A stretch of 14,026 nucleotides of DNA, taken from assembly GCA_035292525.1 (NCBI GenBank), contig DATDPZ010000047.1:1-14026 (forward strand), written 5' to 3'. The notes under the pieces are model-generated. The model did no database searches. It worked only from the letters and a program-made list of their open reading frames with translations, and was not told where the DNA came from. Within the stretch, counting starts at the first letter, position 1; each line of letters opens with the position of its first letter. Of the stretch, positions 6,793 through 14,026 are shown piece by piece. The position numbers and the translations under genes are program-made. The stretch comes from VBAS01 sp035292525 (lineage in GTDB: Bacteria > Bacteroidota > Bacteroidia > Chitinophagales > Chitinophagaceae).

Positions 6793-8226
6793 TTACATAG
6801 CTGCCAACTGCACTTTTTGTTGCAGCTCCAGTACATTCTCTCTGAAAATGCCATCCGTATCCATCAGATCCTTTACCGTCTGGCATGAATGAATAACAGT
6901 AGTATGGTCGCGACCCCCAAAATGTTCGCCGATTGTTTTCAATGAATTTTTAGTAAATGCTTTGGCAAGATACATAGTGATCTGCCGGGCCTGTACAATC
7001 TCCCTCTTCCTGGTCTTTTGCAGCAGTTTATCATATGGTACATCAAAGAATTCACATACCATTTTCTGGATGGTATCAATGGTAATTTCTTTGCTGGAAG
7101 ATTTTACAAAATTGCGGAGTACTTTTTTAGCAAGATCAAGATCAATTTCTCTCCTGTTTAAAGAAGATTGGGCCAGTAAAGAAATTAAAGCTCCTTCAAG
7201 TTCTCTTACATTGTTGCTGATGTTATATGCTATATACTTAACTACTTCCTTCGGCATTTCCAGGCCATCATTCTTCATCTTTCTTTCCAGAATTTCTATC
7301 CTGGTTTCATAATCCGGTACCTGAAGATCTGCACTAAGGCCCCAGCGGAACCGGCTTAATAATCTTTCCTGAACACCTTCAAGATCTTTTGGCGGCTTAT
7401 CTGTCGTTAATATTAATTGTTTCCCTGACTGATGCAGATGATTGAAAATAGCAAATAAGGCATCCTGGCTTTTTTCTGCTTTTGCAAAAAACTGAACATC
7501 ATCTATAATTAACACATCAATCAATTGATAGAAGTGTATGAAATCATTGATCGCATTATTGCGTCCATGATCCATAAACTGGTTGATAAATTTTTCTGAA
7601 CTCACATACAGCACCACTTTGGCAGGATGCGACCTTTTCACTTCATTACCTATGGCCTGTGCAAGGTGAGTTTTTCCCAAACCAACACCGCCATAAATTA
7701 CCAATGGATTAAATGAATTAGCACCTGGTTTTTCAGCCACCGTTTTTCCTGCACGGCGGGCTACCCGGTTGCAATCGCCTTCAATAAAAGAATCAAACAG
7801 ATAAATCGGGTTAAGTTGCGGATCTATCTGCACTTTTTTTAATCCGGGAATGACAAACGGATTCTTAACGGGGTTGTTTATGATCAGCGGAAAATCCATT
7901 TCATTATTGGAATACATTTTATAACCATGTCCCGGAATATCCATCGTGAGTGGCTGATTACTTTTATTTCCACTGTCCACCATGATCCGATATTCAAGGC
8001 GCCCTTCTTTACCCAACTCTCTCTTTAATGTCTTCGCCAATAAATTTACGTAATGTTCTTCAAGATATTCGAAAAAGAATTGGCTGGGTACCTGAATGAC
8101 CAGAATATTATTTTTTATTGAAACGGGTTTGATAGGCTCAAACCAGGTTTTGAAATGTTGCCACTCAACAATATCCTTGATGATCTTTAAACAGTTGGTC
8201 CAGACTTTTTCAGCATTCTTCTCCAT
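6793..8226 (-). CDS. dnaA: Chromosomal replication initiator DnaA
   Basis: This ATP-dependent initiator binds origin DnaA boxes, melts the origin and helps load the replicative helicase. At 477 aa all four domains are present. Domain I (about 1-80) contains WTNCLKIIKDIVEWQHFKTWFEPIKP. A short linker follows (about 85-135). The AAA+ domain has Walker A GGVGLGKT at 179-186, Walker B LIIDDVQF at 239-246, a sensor 1 region LTTDKPP, the arginine-finger region ERLLSRFRWGL at 287-297, and sensor 2 NVRELEGAL at 339-347. The C-terminal DNA-binding domain ends with the signature GGRDHTTVIHSCQ at 437-449. The ATG at 8226 aligns with the usual N-terminus. The 119-bp gap upstream (8227-8345) is AT-rich, and I see no DnaA boxes or clear promoter in it. 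Confidence 0.97.
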   Translation of the reverse strand: MEKNAEKVWTNCLKIIKDIVEWQHFKTWFEPIKPVSIKNNILVIQVPSQFFFEYLEEHYVNLLAKTLKRELGKEGRLEYRIMVDSGNKSNQPLTMDIPGHGYKMYSNNEMDFPLIINNPVKNPFVIPGLKKVQIDPQLNPIYLFDSFIEGDCNRVARRAGKTVAEKPGANSFNPLVIYGGVGLGKTHLAQAIGNEVKRSHPAKVVLYVSSEKFINQFMDHGRNNAINDFIHFYQLIDVLIIDDVQFFAKAEKSQDALFAIFNHLHQSGKQLILTTDKPPKDLEGVQERLLSRFRWGLSADLQVPDYETRIEILERKMKNDGLEMPKEVVKYIAYNISNNVRELEGALISLLAQSSLNRREIDLDLAKKVLRNFVKSSSKEITIDTIQKMVCEFFDVPYDKLLQKTRKREIVQARQITMYLAKAFTKNSLKTIGEHFGGRDHTTVIHSCQTVKDLMDTDGIFRENVLELQQKVQLAAM

Positions 8227-8345
8227 CAGTTAGTAAGAAATTTATTTCCTGTTATGAATCGTCTCCTTATTTAATGGTTATTTCAAAGCTGTGAAAATTT
8301 CCATGGGGGAACGAATATCTATAATTCTTTTCTAATAAAAAACTT

Positions 8346-9284
8346 TTATTCGACTGTTTTTTTTATAATACTGATCGCTGACGAATTGACTAAATTTTTC
8401 CTGGAAAATTTTGAAAATTCAAAGTCAAGCCTCCCAAGAATAATACCCGAAAATCCCACCTGGTTTATAACAACATCCTTGCCCAGCTTATTCCTCCGGG
8501 TGACGGGGGCACTCATAAATGTATGGGTATGCCCTCCGATGATCAGGTCTATATTCTCTGTTTGCTCCGCAAACAACACATCACTTATTTTATTTTCCCT
8601 GTATTGGTAACCCAGGTGAGAAAGACAAATAATAAAATCGCATTTCTTGTCTTTCTTTAATACATTCGCTACCTGGTTGGCCCGTTGTACCGGGTCAAGA
8701 TAAACAGTACCTGCTGCCAGGTTATCTGGCACTAATCCTTTTAATTCAATCCCCACTCCCAATACGCCAATCTTTAATTTTCCTTTTTTAAATGTTTTAT
8801 AGTGTTCATGTTTGTATTCCATAGGAGTTCCTGAAAAATCATAATTACAAATAAGCATCGGAAAGCGGGCATGTTTTGTAAGTTGATTGGCCAGGTTTTC
8901 CAGACCTGCATCAAAATCATGATTGCCCACTGTAGCAGCATCATAATCCATAGAGGACATAGCTTTAATTTCCGGTTCTCCTTTATATAAATTGAAATAA
9001 GGAGTACCCTGGAAAATATCCCCGGCATCTAATAATAAAACCTGTTCCTGTTCTTTCCTGATATCCTCTATTAATACTGCCCGGGCAATGACTCCTCCAA
9101 GTCCCTGGTTTCTTCCGCCATCCATCGGATAAGGATCTATGCGGCTGTGTACATCATTTGTATGAAGTATTGTGAGCCTGTAAGAATTTGCATCTTCCAA
9201 TATCTCATTTATAAGAGATGAGCCGGTTAGCATTGCCCCGGTTGTTAGTACGGATTGTGATATGAACTTTCGTCTAGTCAGCAT
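8346..9284 (-). CDS. Tat-exported metallophosphatase, 5'-nucleotidase catalytic domain
   Basis: This calcineurin-like metallophosphoesterase of the UshA/5'-nucleotidase family hydrolyses nucleotides or related phosphoesters in the periplasm. The N-terminus MLTRRKFISQ has a twin-arginine motif followed by a mild hydrophobic stretch (about 8-24), so export by the Tat route is likely. Metal-binding motifs occur in order: HTNDVH at 41-46, LLDAGDIFQG at 84-93, GNHDFD at 120-125, SHLG at 222-225 and GGHTHT at 250-255. The 312-aa protein stops after the catalytic domain and lacks the C-terminal substrate-binding domain. That domain is encoded just upstream as a separate lipoprotein gene whose last 11 bases overlap this start, which implies translational coupling. 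The natural substrate cannot be read from sequence. Confidence 0.92.
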   Translation of the reverse strand: MLTRRKFISQSVLTTGAMLTGSSLINEILEDANSYRLTILHTNDVHSRIDPYPMDGGRNQGLGGVIARAVLIEDIRKEQEQVLLLDAGDIFQGTPYFNLYKGEPEIKAMSSMDYDAATVGNHDFDAGLENLANQLTKHARFPMLICNYDFSGTPMEYKHEHYKTFKKGKLKIGVLGVGIELKGLVPDNLAAGTVYLDPVQRANQVANVLKKDKKCDFIICLSHLGYQYRENKISDVLFAEQTENIDLIIGGHTHTFMSAPVTRRNKLGKDVVINQVGFSGIILGRLDFEFSKFSRKNLVNSSAISIIKKTVE

Positions 9285-10011
9285 AATCGACCCTTTTCGT
9301 ATTTTCTACAACAATTTTTCTTCCTTTTTGTGTCAGCATCAAAACATACTCAATGATCGCATCCCTTTGCAGGTACCCGATATTCTGAACGGGAATGTTT
9401 TTTAAAACTTCTGAACTATTAATGATATAATCGGAATTTGCAATCACGTAATCTGCATTTTCATCCAGCAACTTGTTCCCCACCTTAATGTTTTCTGCTT
9501 TCCTGTTTCTGACCGTCATTGAAAGACCCGACTGAACTATGGCACCTGAATAAGCATTGCTGTCAATATATTGCTTCAGGATTTTTCCACTTACTTTTTG
9601 CAATAAAAGCAAGTTGTCAAAAGGCATAAGCTCAAACAGTGTTCCTTTGGATATTTTTCCGGCAGCTAATTCATTTAACCGGATGCCTCCCTGGTTCATA
9701 AAAGCCGCATCAATTTCTGTATTGAATTTTTGTTTGGCCATATACAGATAAGCATCCGTCATAAAAAATCCCAATGTGTTTTTTTTGACTGATTTTACCA
9801 GCAGTGTTTCATTTATACCTACTACATCATTCATGCTCATATTAATACTGTCACTGTAAGGTTGAATCAATGCACTCATCAGCGAATTGTGCTTTTCTTT
9901 TTGCTGTACATTATAATTAGTGTATTCTACCGCAACGGATCTGAAAACCGGATGGCAGGAGACCAGAAGGAATAAATAAAGAATTACTGAAGTGTAAATG
10001 GTCTTTCGCAT
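9274..10011 (-). CDS. Lipoprotein with 5'-nucleotidase C-terminal domain
   Basis: This is the partner half of a split 5'-nucleotidase. I prefer the ATG at 10011 over the in-frame ATG at 10029: it gives a clean lipoprotein signal MRKTIYTSVILYLFLLVSC with lipobox LVSC and lipidated C19, and the predicted promoter's start site would fall inside the longer version. The 245-aa product carries the 5'-nucleotidase C-terminal fold (PF02872 style): GFFMTDAYLYMA (81-92), NQGGIR at 106-111, LFELMPFDN at 125-133, then GKILKQYID. Towards the end, ANSDYIINSSEVL (191-203) stands where family members usually have a glycine-rich NGGDG(Y/F)-like loop. Its end overlaps the metallophosphatase start by 11 bases. 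Confidence 0.88.
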   Translation of the reverse strand: MRKTIYTSVILYLFLLVSCHPVFRSVAVEYTNYNVQQKEKHNSLMSALIQPYSDSINMSMNDVVGINETLLVKSVKKNTLGFFMTDAYLYMAKQKFNTEIDAAFMNQGGIRLNELAAGKISKGTLFELMPFDNLLLLQKVSGKILKQYIDSNAYSGAIVQSGLSMTVRNRKAENIKVGNKLLDENADYVIANSDYIINSSEVLKNIPVQNIGYLQRDAIIEYVLMLTQKGRKIVVENTKRVDYAD

Positions 10012-10029
10012 ATAATCAGGCTGAAGCAT

Positions 10030-10060
10030 TCAAGGTATTATTAATTAATTTTAAAACAAA
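10030..10060 (-). promoter_or_regulatory. Possible promoter of the split 5'-nucleotidase operon
   Basis: On the minus strand TTTG (10060-10057) is followed after 19 bases by TACCTTGA (10037-10030), one mismatch from TAnnTTTG. A start near 10023 would place the lipoprotein ATG at 10011 just inside the transcript. It is divergent from the oxidoreductase promoter. Confidence 0.4.
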
Positions 10061-10125
10061 GAATTTTGTATTGATTTTGATTCAGTGCTGATATTTTTTT
10101 CTGAATTGTTTTTTTTTAGTAATTC

Positions 10126-10161
10126 TTTGATTCAATATAAAGATTGCTTAAATTAATTTTG
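10126..10161 (+). promoter_or_regulatory. Probable promoter of the FAD-dependent oxidoreductase
   Basis: TAATTTTG at 10154-10161 matches TAnnTTTG exactly. TTTG at 10126-10129 is 24 bases upstream, a little long. The predicted start near 10168 lies about 50 bases before the preferred ATG at 10217. Confidence 0.45.
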
Positions 10162-10216
10162 TAATTCTGCATCTTTGCAGTTCCTGTTCCGGAATAAATA
10201 CCCGGCCGGTATAAAA

Positions 10217-11791
10217 ATGAAAAAACAATTTACATTTCGCCTGAAACCAGCAGCAGCAGCAGATAACAGCATTTTAAAAAAGGTAATAGCAGCCGAATCC
10301 GGCCATTCAGTTTCATCAGTTACCGGTTATCATATCCTGAAAAGTTCCATAGATGCCCGAAGCCGGCAAGTATTTATCACCCTTACTTTAGAAGCATTCA
10401 TCAATGAACCATTTCAGATTCGTGAAACGAGGACATTTCACTTTCACGATGTTTCAAAAGCTGAAAAGAGAGTGGTGATAATTGGCGCCGGGCCTGCCGG
10501 GCTTTTTGCTGCCCTGCAATTGATTGAAAATGGCATTAAGCCGGTTATTCTTGAAAGAGGAAAAGATGTAAAAGCAAGGCGCAGAGATCTTGCTATCCTG
10601 AATAAAGAAGGTATTATTAACCCCGAAAGCAATTATTGTTTTGGAGAAGGGGGTGCTGGAACCTATAGTGACGGGAAATTATATACCCGCAGTACAAAAC
10701 GCGGAGATGTATCCGGAATTTTGAACCTCTTTGTACATTTTGGAGCGGATGAAAAGATACTTTATGAAGCCCACCCGCATATCGGCACCAACAAACTTCC
10801 ACAGATCATTGAAGCGATCAGGAAAAAAATAATTGACTGCGGGGGAGAAATTTTTTTCCAAAAAAAATTAATTGATTTCGTCCTTGAAAAGGAAACAATC
10901 ATAAAAGCCAAAGCGGTTGACGGAACATTTTACGCAGCCAACGCCTTCATTCTGGCAACCGGCCATTCGGCCAGGGATATTTTTTTTCTATTACATTCAA
11001 AAAAAATATTAACCGGATTCAAACCCTTTGCTCTTGGCGTAAGAGTGGAGCATCCACAATCATTAATAGACTCTATTCAATATCATTGCGAGGTGAGGGA
11101 TGAAAATTTACCTCCGGCTACTTATAGCCTGGTGCAACAAGTAGATAGTAAAGGTGTTTTCTCATTTTGTATGTGCCCGGGAGGTATAATAGCTCCGGCT
11201 TCTACTAATCCCGGCGAACTGGTAGTAAATGGCTGGTCACCATCCAAAAGAAATAATCCCTATGCAAACAGTGGGATCGTAGTGGCAGTTGAGGAAAAAG
11301 ATATTTCCGGTTTTCATCATCATGGCGTACTGGCCGGATTATATTTTCAGCAGGAAGTGGAACAAAAAGCTTTTATTGCCGGTGGCGGAAAATTTGTTGC
11401 ACCTGCTCAACGAATGGTTGACTTCTCTGAAGACAAAAGAACTTCTTCATTGCCGGACTGTTCTTATTTACCCGGAATAAATACAGCCAGCCTGAAAGAA
11501 GTACTCCCCTCCTTTATCAATGACAGGCTAAAAAAGTCTTTTAAAGAATTTGGACACAAAATGAGAGGATATTTTACTAACGAAGCTGTCATTGTAGCCA
11601 CCGAATCCAGGACGTCCTCACCGGTTCGGATTCCCAGAAATGAGAAAACATTAAACCACCCGCAGATCAACAATCTATATCCCTGCGGTGAAGGGGCGGG
11701 TTATGCAGGAGGAATTGTGAGTGCCGCATTGGATGGAGAGAAAGTAGCAAATGCCATAGCGCAAACATTTAAAATGAACAATAAGAATTGA
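10217..11791 (+). CDS. FAD-dependent oxidoreductase, COG2509 type
   Basis: This is a predicted flavoprotein dehydrogenase of a widespread but uncharacterised family; its substrate is unknown. The frame extends to a TTG at 10175, but the ATG at 10217 gives the usual start MKKQFTFRLKP and a 524-aa protein. An N-terminal domain of about 80 residues precedes the FAD-binding Rossmann motif VVIIGAGPAGLFAALQLIENG (86-106), whose glycines are G90, G92 and G95. Family landmarks follow: NYCFGEGGAGTYSDGKLYTR (139-158), ATGHSARD (247-254), FKPFALGVRVEHPQ (268-281), FCMCPGGIIAP (317-327) and the C-terminal FAD site NLYPCGEGAGYAGGIVSAA (486-504). There is no signal peptide, so it is probably cytoplasmic. 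It stands alone between two promoters. Confidence 0.9.
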   Translation: MKKQFTFRLKPAAAADNSILKKVIAAESGHSVSSVTGYHILKSSIDARSRQVFITLTLEAFINEPFQIRETRTFHFHDVSKAEKRVVIIGAGPAGLFAALQLIENGIKPVILERGKDVKARRRDLAILNKEGIINPESNYCFGEGGAGTYSDGKLYTRSTKRGDVSGILNLFVHFGADEKILYEAHPHIGTNKLPQIIEAIRKKIIDCGGEIFFQKKLIDFVLEKETIIKAKAVDGTFYAANAFILATGHSARDIFFLLHSKKILTGFKPFALGVRVEHPQSLIDSIQYHCEVRDENLPPATYSLVQQVDSKGVFSFCMCPGGIIAPASTNPGELVVNGWSPSKRNNPYANSGIVVAVEEKDISGFHHHGVLAGLYFQQEVEQKAFIAGGGKFVAPAQRMVDFSEDKRTSSLPDCSYLPGINTASLKEVLPSFINDRLKKSFKEFGHKMRGYFTNEAVIVATESRTSSPVRIPRNEKTLNHPQINNLYPCGEGAGYAGGIVSAALDGEKVANAIAQTFKMNNKN

Positions 11792-11805
11792 ACATTCTAA
11801 TATTT

Positions 11806-11843
11806 GATCTGCCAGCTATCATTTATTTGATAATTTGCAGATC
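11806..11843. repeat. Dyad symmetry upstream of the ABC exporter
   Basis: GATCTGC (11806-11812) pairs with GCAGATC (11837-11843), and inside it TATCA (11817-11821) pairs with TGATA (11828-11832) around a six-base loop. No T-run follows on the plus strand. It could be a weak terminator of the oxidoreductase gene or an operator, since it covers the -33 element of the promoter below. Confidence 0.5.
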
Positions 11844-11860
11844 TCTTCCCTATAAATTTG
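11826..11860 (+). promoter_or_regulatory. Probable promoter of the ABC exporter operon
   Basis: TAAATTTG at 11853-11860 matches TAnnTTTG exactly. TTTG at 11826-11829 lies 23 bases upstream. The predicted start near 11867 leaves only about a dozen untranslated bases before the ATG at 11880. Confidence 0.5.
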
Positions 11861-11879
11861 TCAAATGAAAGATTAACAC

Positions 11880-12812
11880 ATGCCCATCTTAGAAATTAAA
11901 AACCTCAAAAAATATTTTGCCACGCAGAAAGCGGTTGATGACCTGACCTTATCTGTGGAAAGAGGAAGTATTTTTGGATTATTGGGACCTAATGGCGCCG
12001 GTAAAACCACTTTAATAAGAATGATCACCGGTATTTTTTACCAGGATAGTGGTGAAATACTTTTTGACGGGAAAAAATTTGACCCGGTGAATGATGTGGT
12101 TCACATTGGCTATATGCCCGAAGAACGTGGACTTTATAAAAAAATGAAAATTGGTGAGCAGGCCGTGTACCTGGCCCGCTTAAAAGGACTTAGCAGAAGC
12201 GATGCCATGAGTAAAATCAAAGAGTGGTTTGTAAAATTTGAAATGCAAAGCTGGTGGAATAAAAAAGTGGAAGATTTGTCAAAAGGAATGAGCCAGAAAC
12301 TTCAGTTTGTAATTACTGTGTTGCATGAACCCAAACTGATTATCCTGGATGAACCTTTCAGCGGGCTGGATCCCGTGAACAGCAATCTGATTAAAGATGA
12401 AATTTATAAGCTGGCACAAAAAGGCAGCACCATTATTTTCAGTACACACAGGATGGAACAGGTGGAAGAAATCTGCGATCATATTGTACTGGTCAATAAA
12501 GGGAAAAAAATTCTGGACGGATCCGTTTTACAGGTAAAAAATAATTTTAAGGAAAATATTTTCAGTATTGGATTAGAAGAAAGCCCTCTCCTAAATGAAG
12601 AAGCTCCTTTTTCACTGGTGGGAAGAAAAAACCATTCCCTGGTGGTAAAAATAAATGAAGGAAATAAACCCAATGATGTACTGAATTATTTTCTTCAGCA
12701 GGGAGCCCATATTCATTCTTTCAATGAAATTCTTCCTTCCCTGAATGATATTTTTATCAAACTGGTGGAAGGCACTGCCATGAGCCGTCAATTTGAACCC
12801 AGCAACGTATAA
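11880..12812 (+). CDS. ABC exporter ATP-binding protein, NatA-like
   Basis: This is the nucleotide-binding subunit that powers the adjacent membrane permease. At 310 aa it has Walker A GPNGAGKT at 36-43, the YMPEERGLYKKM segment at 78-89 typical of the NatA/YhaQ group, signature LSKGMSQK at 133-140, Walker B LIILDEPFSGLDP at 153-165 and the switch histidine H190 in STHRMEQ. After residue 215 a C-terminal extension of about 95 residues resembles the DUF4162 tail common in this group. It has no membrane segment. The ATG lies just downstream of a good promoter. The permease gene begins nine bases after its stop, so the two form an operon. The transported substrate is unknown; Na+, antibiotics or peptides are all known for relatives. 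Confidence 0.93.
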   Translation: MPILEIKNLKKYFATQKAVDDLTLSVERGSIFGLLGPNGAGKTTLIRMITGIFYQDSGEILFDGKKFDPVNDVVHIGYMPEERGLYKKMKIGEQAVYLARLKGLSRSDAMSKIKEWFVKFEMQSWWNKKVEDLSKGMSQKLQFVITVLHEPKLIILDEPFSGLDPVNSNLIKDEIYKLAQKGSTIIFSTHRMEQVEEICDHIVLVNKGKKILDGSVLQVKNNFKENIFSIGLEESPLLNEEAPFSLVGRKNHSLVVKINEGNKPNDVLNYFLQQGAHIHSFNEILPSLNDIFIKLVEGTAMSRQFEPSNV

Positions 12813-12821
12813 ACTAATTCT

Positions 12822-14026
12822 ATGAATAAGATTTTTATTATTATAAGCAGGGAATACATCACCCGGGTAAGAAATAAAACATTTTTACTCTCTACCTTTT
12901 TATTGCCTATTGTTTTAATCCTGTTTATTGTTGGCTCCACTTTTCTTGCTATCAAATCCAGAACCAAAGAAAAAATTGCTATTGTAAATAACCCGGGTTT
13001 TCTCCAAAAAAACCTGAAAAGCGATTCGTCCTTCATCATCTTTGATTTTCCGGAGGGGGTTAACTCCTCCAATTACCTTGAAAAAGGTTACTCGGGTCTT
13101 TTGCAGGTGAATACAGACAGCACGGCGCTGAAAAAGTATGTCATTGAATCAAAGAAAACAATGAGCATGGAGTCCATGGAATTTATCGAACGGCAAATGA
13201 ATAAGGCCATTGAAGACAATATGCTGATGCAACTTAATATTGATAAAAAAACCTTAGACTCCATCAGCAAAGTCAGTAAAGAAGCGGCCCGGGTGGAAAA
13301 TAAACTGGTCACCGGTGAACAGGCCAATGCCGGACTGGCATATGGTATCGGGTTTGGCAGCGGTATTTTAATCTATATCACGATGTTTATTTTTGGCGCC
13401 ATGGTGATGCGTGGGGTGATGGAAGAAAAAACAAACCGGATAGCAGAAGTGATGGTTTCTTCAGTAAAACCTTTTCAGTTAATGATGGGTAAGATCATTG
13501 GAATTGCTGCAGTAGGACTTACACAATTACTGCTTTGGATGATTTTTGTAATGGTTTTACTCAGCCTTATTCCACTGTTTGTTCCTGCTGAAGCAGTGGA
13601 TCAGTTTCAGCAGTTACAACAGGCACAGCAACAATTACCGGGCGGACCAAATAACACGATGGCTCTGAAACTGCTGGAAACTAAATCTACTTTTATCAAC
13701 GAAGTAAACTGGCCATTGATCATTTCCTGTTTCCTGTTTTATTTTCTTGGTGGCTTTTTATTTTATGCTTCTTTATTTGCTGCCGTTGGCAGTGTAATTA
13801 ACGAAGATCCGCAGGAAGCACAATCCTTAATGCTCCCGATCACCATGCCGATCATTTTCGCATTTATCATCCTGACCACTTCCATCAGTAATCCGGACAG
13901 CCCGATCGCTTTCTGGGGAAGTATCATACCGTTCACTTCTCCCATAGTAATGATGGGCAGAATTGCAAATGGAGTACCCGAAGCAGTTCCCTGGTGGCAA
14001 CTATTTCTTTCCATGGGCCTGTTGAT
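12822..14026 (+). CDS. ABC-2 type exporter permease, NatB-like, cut by window end
   Basis: This is the membrane subunit of the exporter. The frame is open from the ATG at 12822 to the end of the window: 401 codons plus two bases, so the C-terminus is missing. The N-terminus MNKIFIIISREYITRVRNKTF is a typical cytoplasmic start, followed by a first membrane helix at about 21-44. A large extracytoplasmic domain (about 45-170) and a second helix (about 172-196) come next. The cytoplasmic coupling stretch MRGVMEEKTNRIAEVMVSSV (196-215) is strongly conserved in the family. Further helices lie near 223-253, 298-324 and 336-355. A glutamine-rich loop, QFQQLQQAQQQL (261-272), separates two of them. 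It belongs to the ABC2_membrane_3 type and pairs with the upstream ATPase. The likely site is the inner membrane; the substrate is unknown. Confidence 0.92.
   Translation, partial: MNKIFIIISREYITRVRNKTFLLSTFLLPIVLILFIVGSTFLAIKSRTKEKIAIVNNPGFLQKNLKSDSSFIIFDFPEGVNSSNYLEKGYSGLLQVNTDSTALKKYVIESKKTMSMESMEFIERQMNKAIEDNMLMQLNIDKKTLDSISKVSKEAARVENKLVTGEQANAGLAYGIGFGSGILIYITMFIFGAMVMRGVMEEKTNRIAEVMVSSVKPFQLMMGKIIGIAAVGLTQLLLWMIFVMVLLSLIPLFVPAEAVDQFQQLQQAQQQLPGGPNNTMALKLLETKSTFINEVNWPLIISCFLFYFLGGFLFYASLFAAVGSVINEDPQEAQSLMLPITMPIIFAFIILTTSISNPDSPIAFWGSIIPFTSPIVMMGRIANGVPEAVPWWQLFLSMGLL

Noticed and set aside
8227..8345. Possible replication origin next to dnaA
   Set aside because: The spacer is AT-rich, but I find no DnaA boxes resembling TTATCCACA and no repeats here or in the 6655-6792 spacer on the other side. 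Bacteroidota often have dnaA away from the origin.
8334..8350. Hairpin AATAAAA/TTTTATT at the end of the metallophosphatase gene as a terminator
   Set aside because: The stem is made only of A-T pairs and has no T-run after it; too weak to call.
9274..9284. Frameshift breaking one 5'-nucleotidase gene into two
   Set aside because: Each half has its own signal sequence (lipoprotein and twin-arginine), and the domain order is reversed compared with the single-chain enzyme. The pair is two real genes, not a broken one.
10175..10216. TTG start extending the FAD oxidoreductase by 14 residues
   Set aside because: The family start MKKQFTFRLKP begins at the ATG at 10217, and the extra residues lie next to the predicted promoter, with no sign of coding.
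12788..13327. Minus-strand open frames of 94 and 79 codons
   Set aside because: They are antisense to the start of the ABC permease, whose protein is clearly recognisable in the plus frame.
1..14026. CRISPR array, insertion sequence, prophage or defence island
   Set aside because: No spaced direct repeats, transposase, integrase or defence-type proteins are present; all sizeable genes are core or common accessory chromosomal families.

Overview
The window looks like ordinary chromosome of a low-GC member of the Bacteroidota, most likely the Chitinophagales/Chitinophagaceae. The lineage call is my inference. It rests on the style of the proteins (UvrA, DnaA, the paired 5'-nucleotidase domains, the ABC permease), on the absence of Shine-Dalgarno sequences before the starts, and on several matches to the Bacteroidota promoter form TTTG ... 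TAnnTTTG (near 3978-4010, 6679-6706, 10126-10161 and 11826-11860). There are no transposases, integrases, CRISPR arrays or phage genes, and no stretch of clearly foreign composition.

Layout. 1-384 (+) is the 3' end of a YIP1-like membrane protein gene, closed by a terminator at 402-433. 432-3813 (-) is a two-gene unit: uvrA, then a small acidic protein of unknown function. 3814-4265 is a regulatory region holding a promoter, a hairpin, a SAM-I riboswitch and its intrinsic terminator, all reading into homoserine dehydrogenase (4266-5522, +). A PAP2-type membrane phosphatase follows (5573-6208, +) and appears to start with TTG. 6209-6792 carries tRNA-Pro(TGG) and tRNA-Ser(GCT), both on the minus strand, with terminators and a likely promoter. 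dnaA (6793-8226, -) comes next. Further along the minus strand is a 5'-nucleotidase split into two overlapping genes: a lipoprotein with the C-terminal domain (9274-10011) and a Tat-type metallophosphatase with the catalytic domain (8346-9284). From 10217 the plus strand carries a COG2509-type FAD-dependent oxidoreductase and then an ABC exporter pair: ATPase 11880-12812 and permease 12822 onward, cut by the window end.

How they work together. The clearest regulatory logic is SAM feedback on homoserine dehydrogenase: when S-adenosylmethionine is plentiful the riboswitch should terminate transcription before the gene that feeds methionine synthesis. The two 5'-nucleotidase halves probably act together in the cell envelope on nucleotides or related phosphoesters. 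The ABC pair forms one exporter of the NatA/NatB type. uvrA (nucleotide excision repair) and dnaA (replication initiation) are core genes; I see no origin of replication beside dnaA.

I found no convincing undescribed multi-gene system. The points most worth a second look are the split 5'-nucleotidase with two different export signals and a degenerate C-domain loop, the riboswitch leader with its competing antiterminator, the TTG start of the PAP2 gene, dispersed CCCGAT/ATCGGG hairpins, and a dyad overlapping the ABC exporter promoter.
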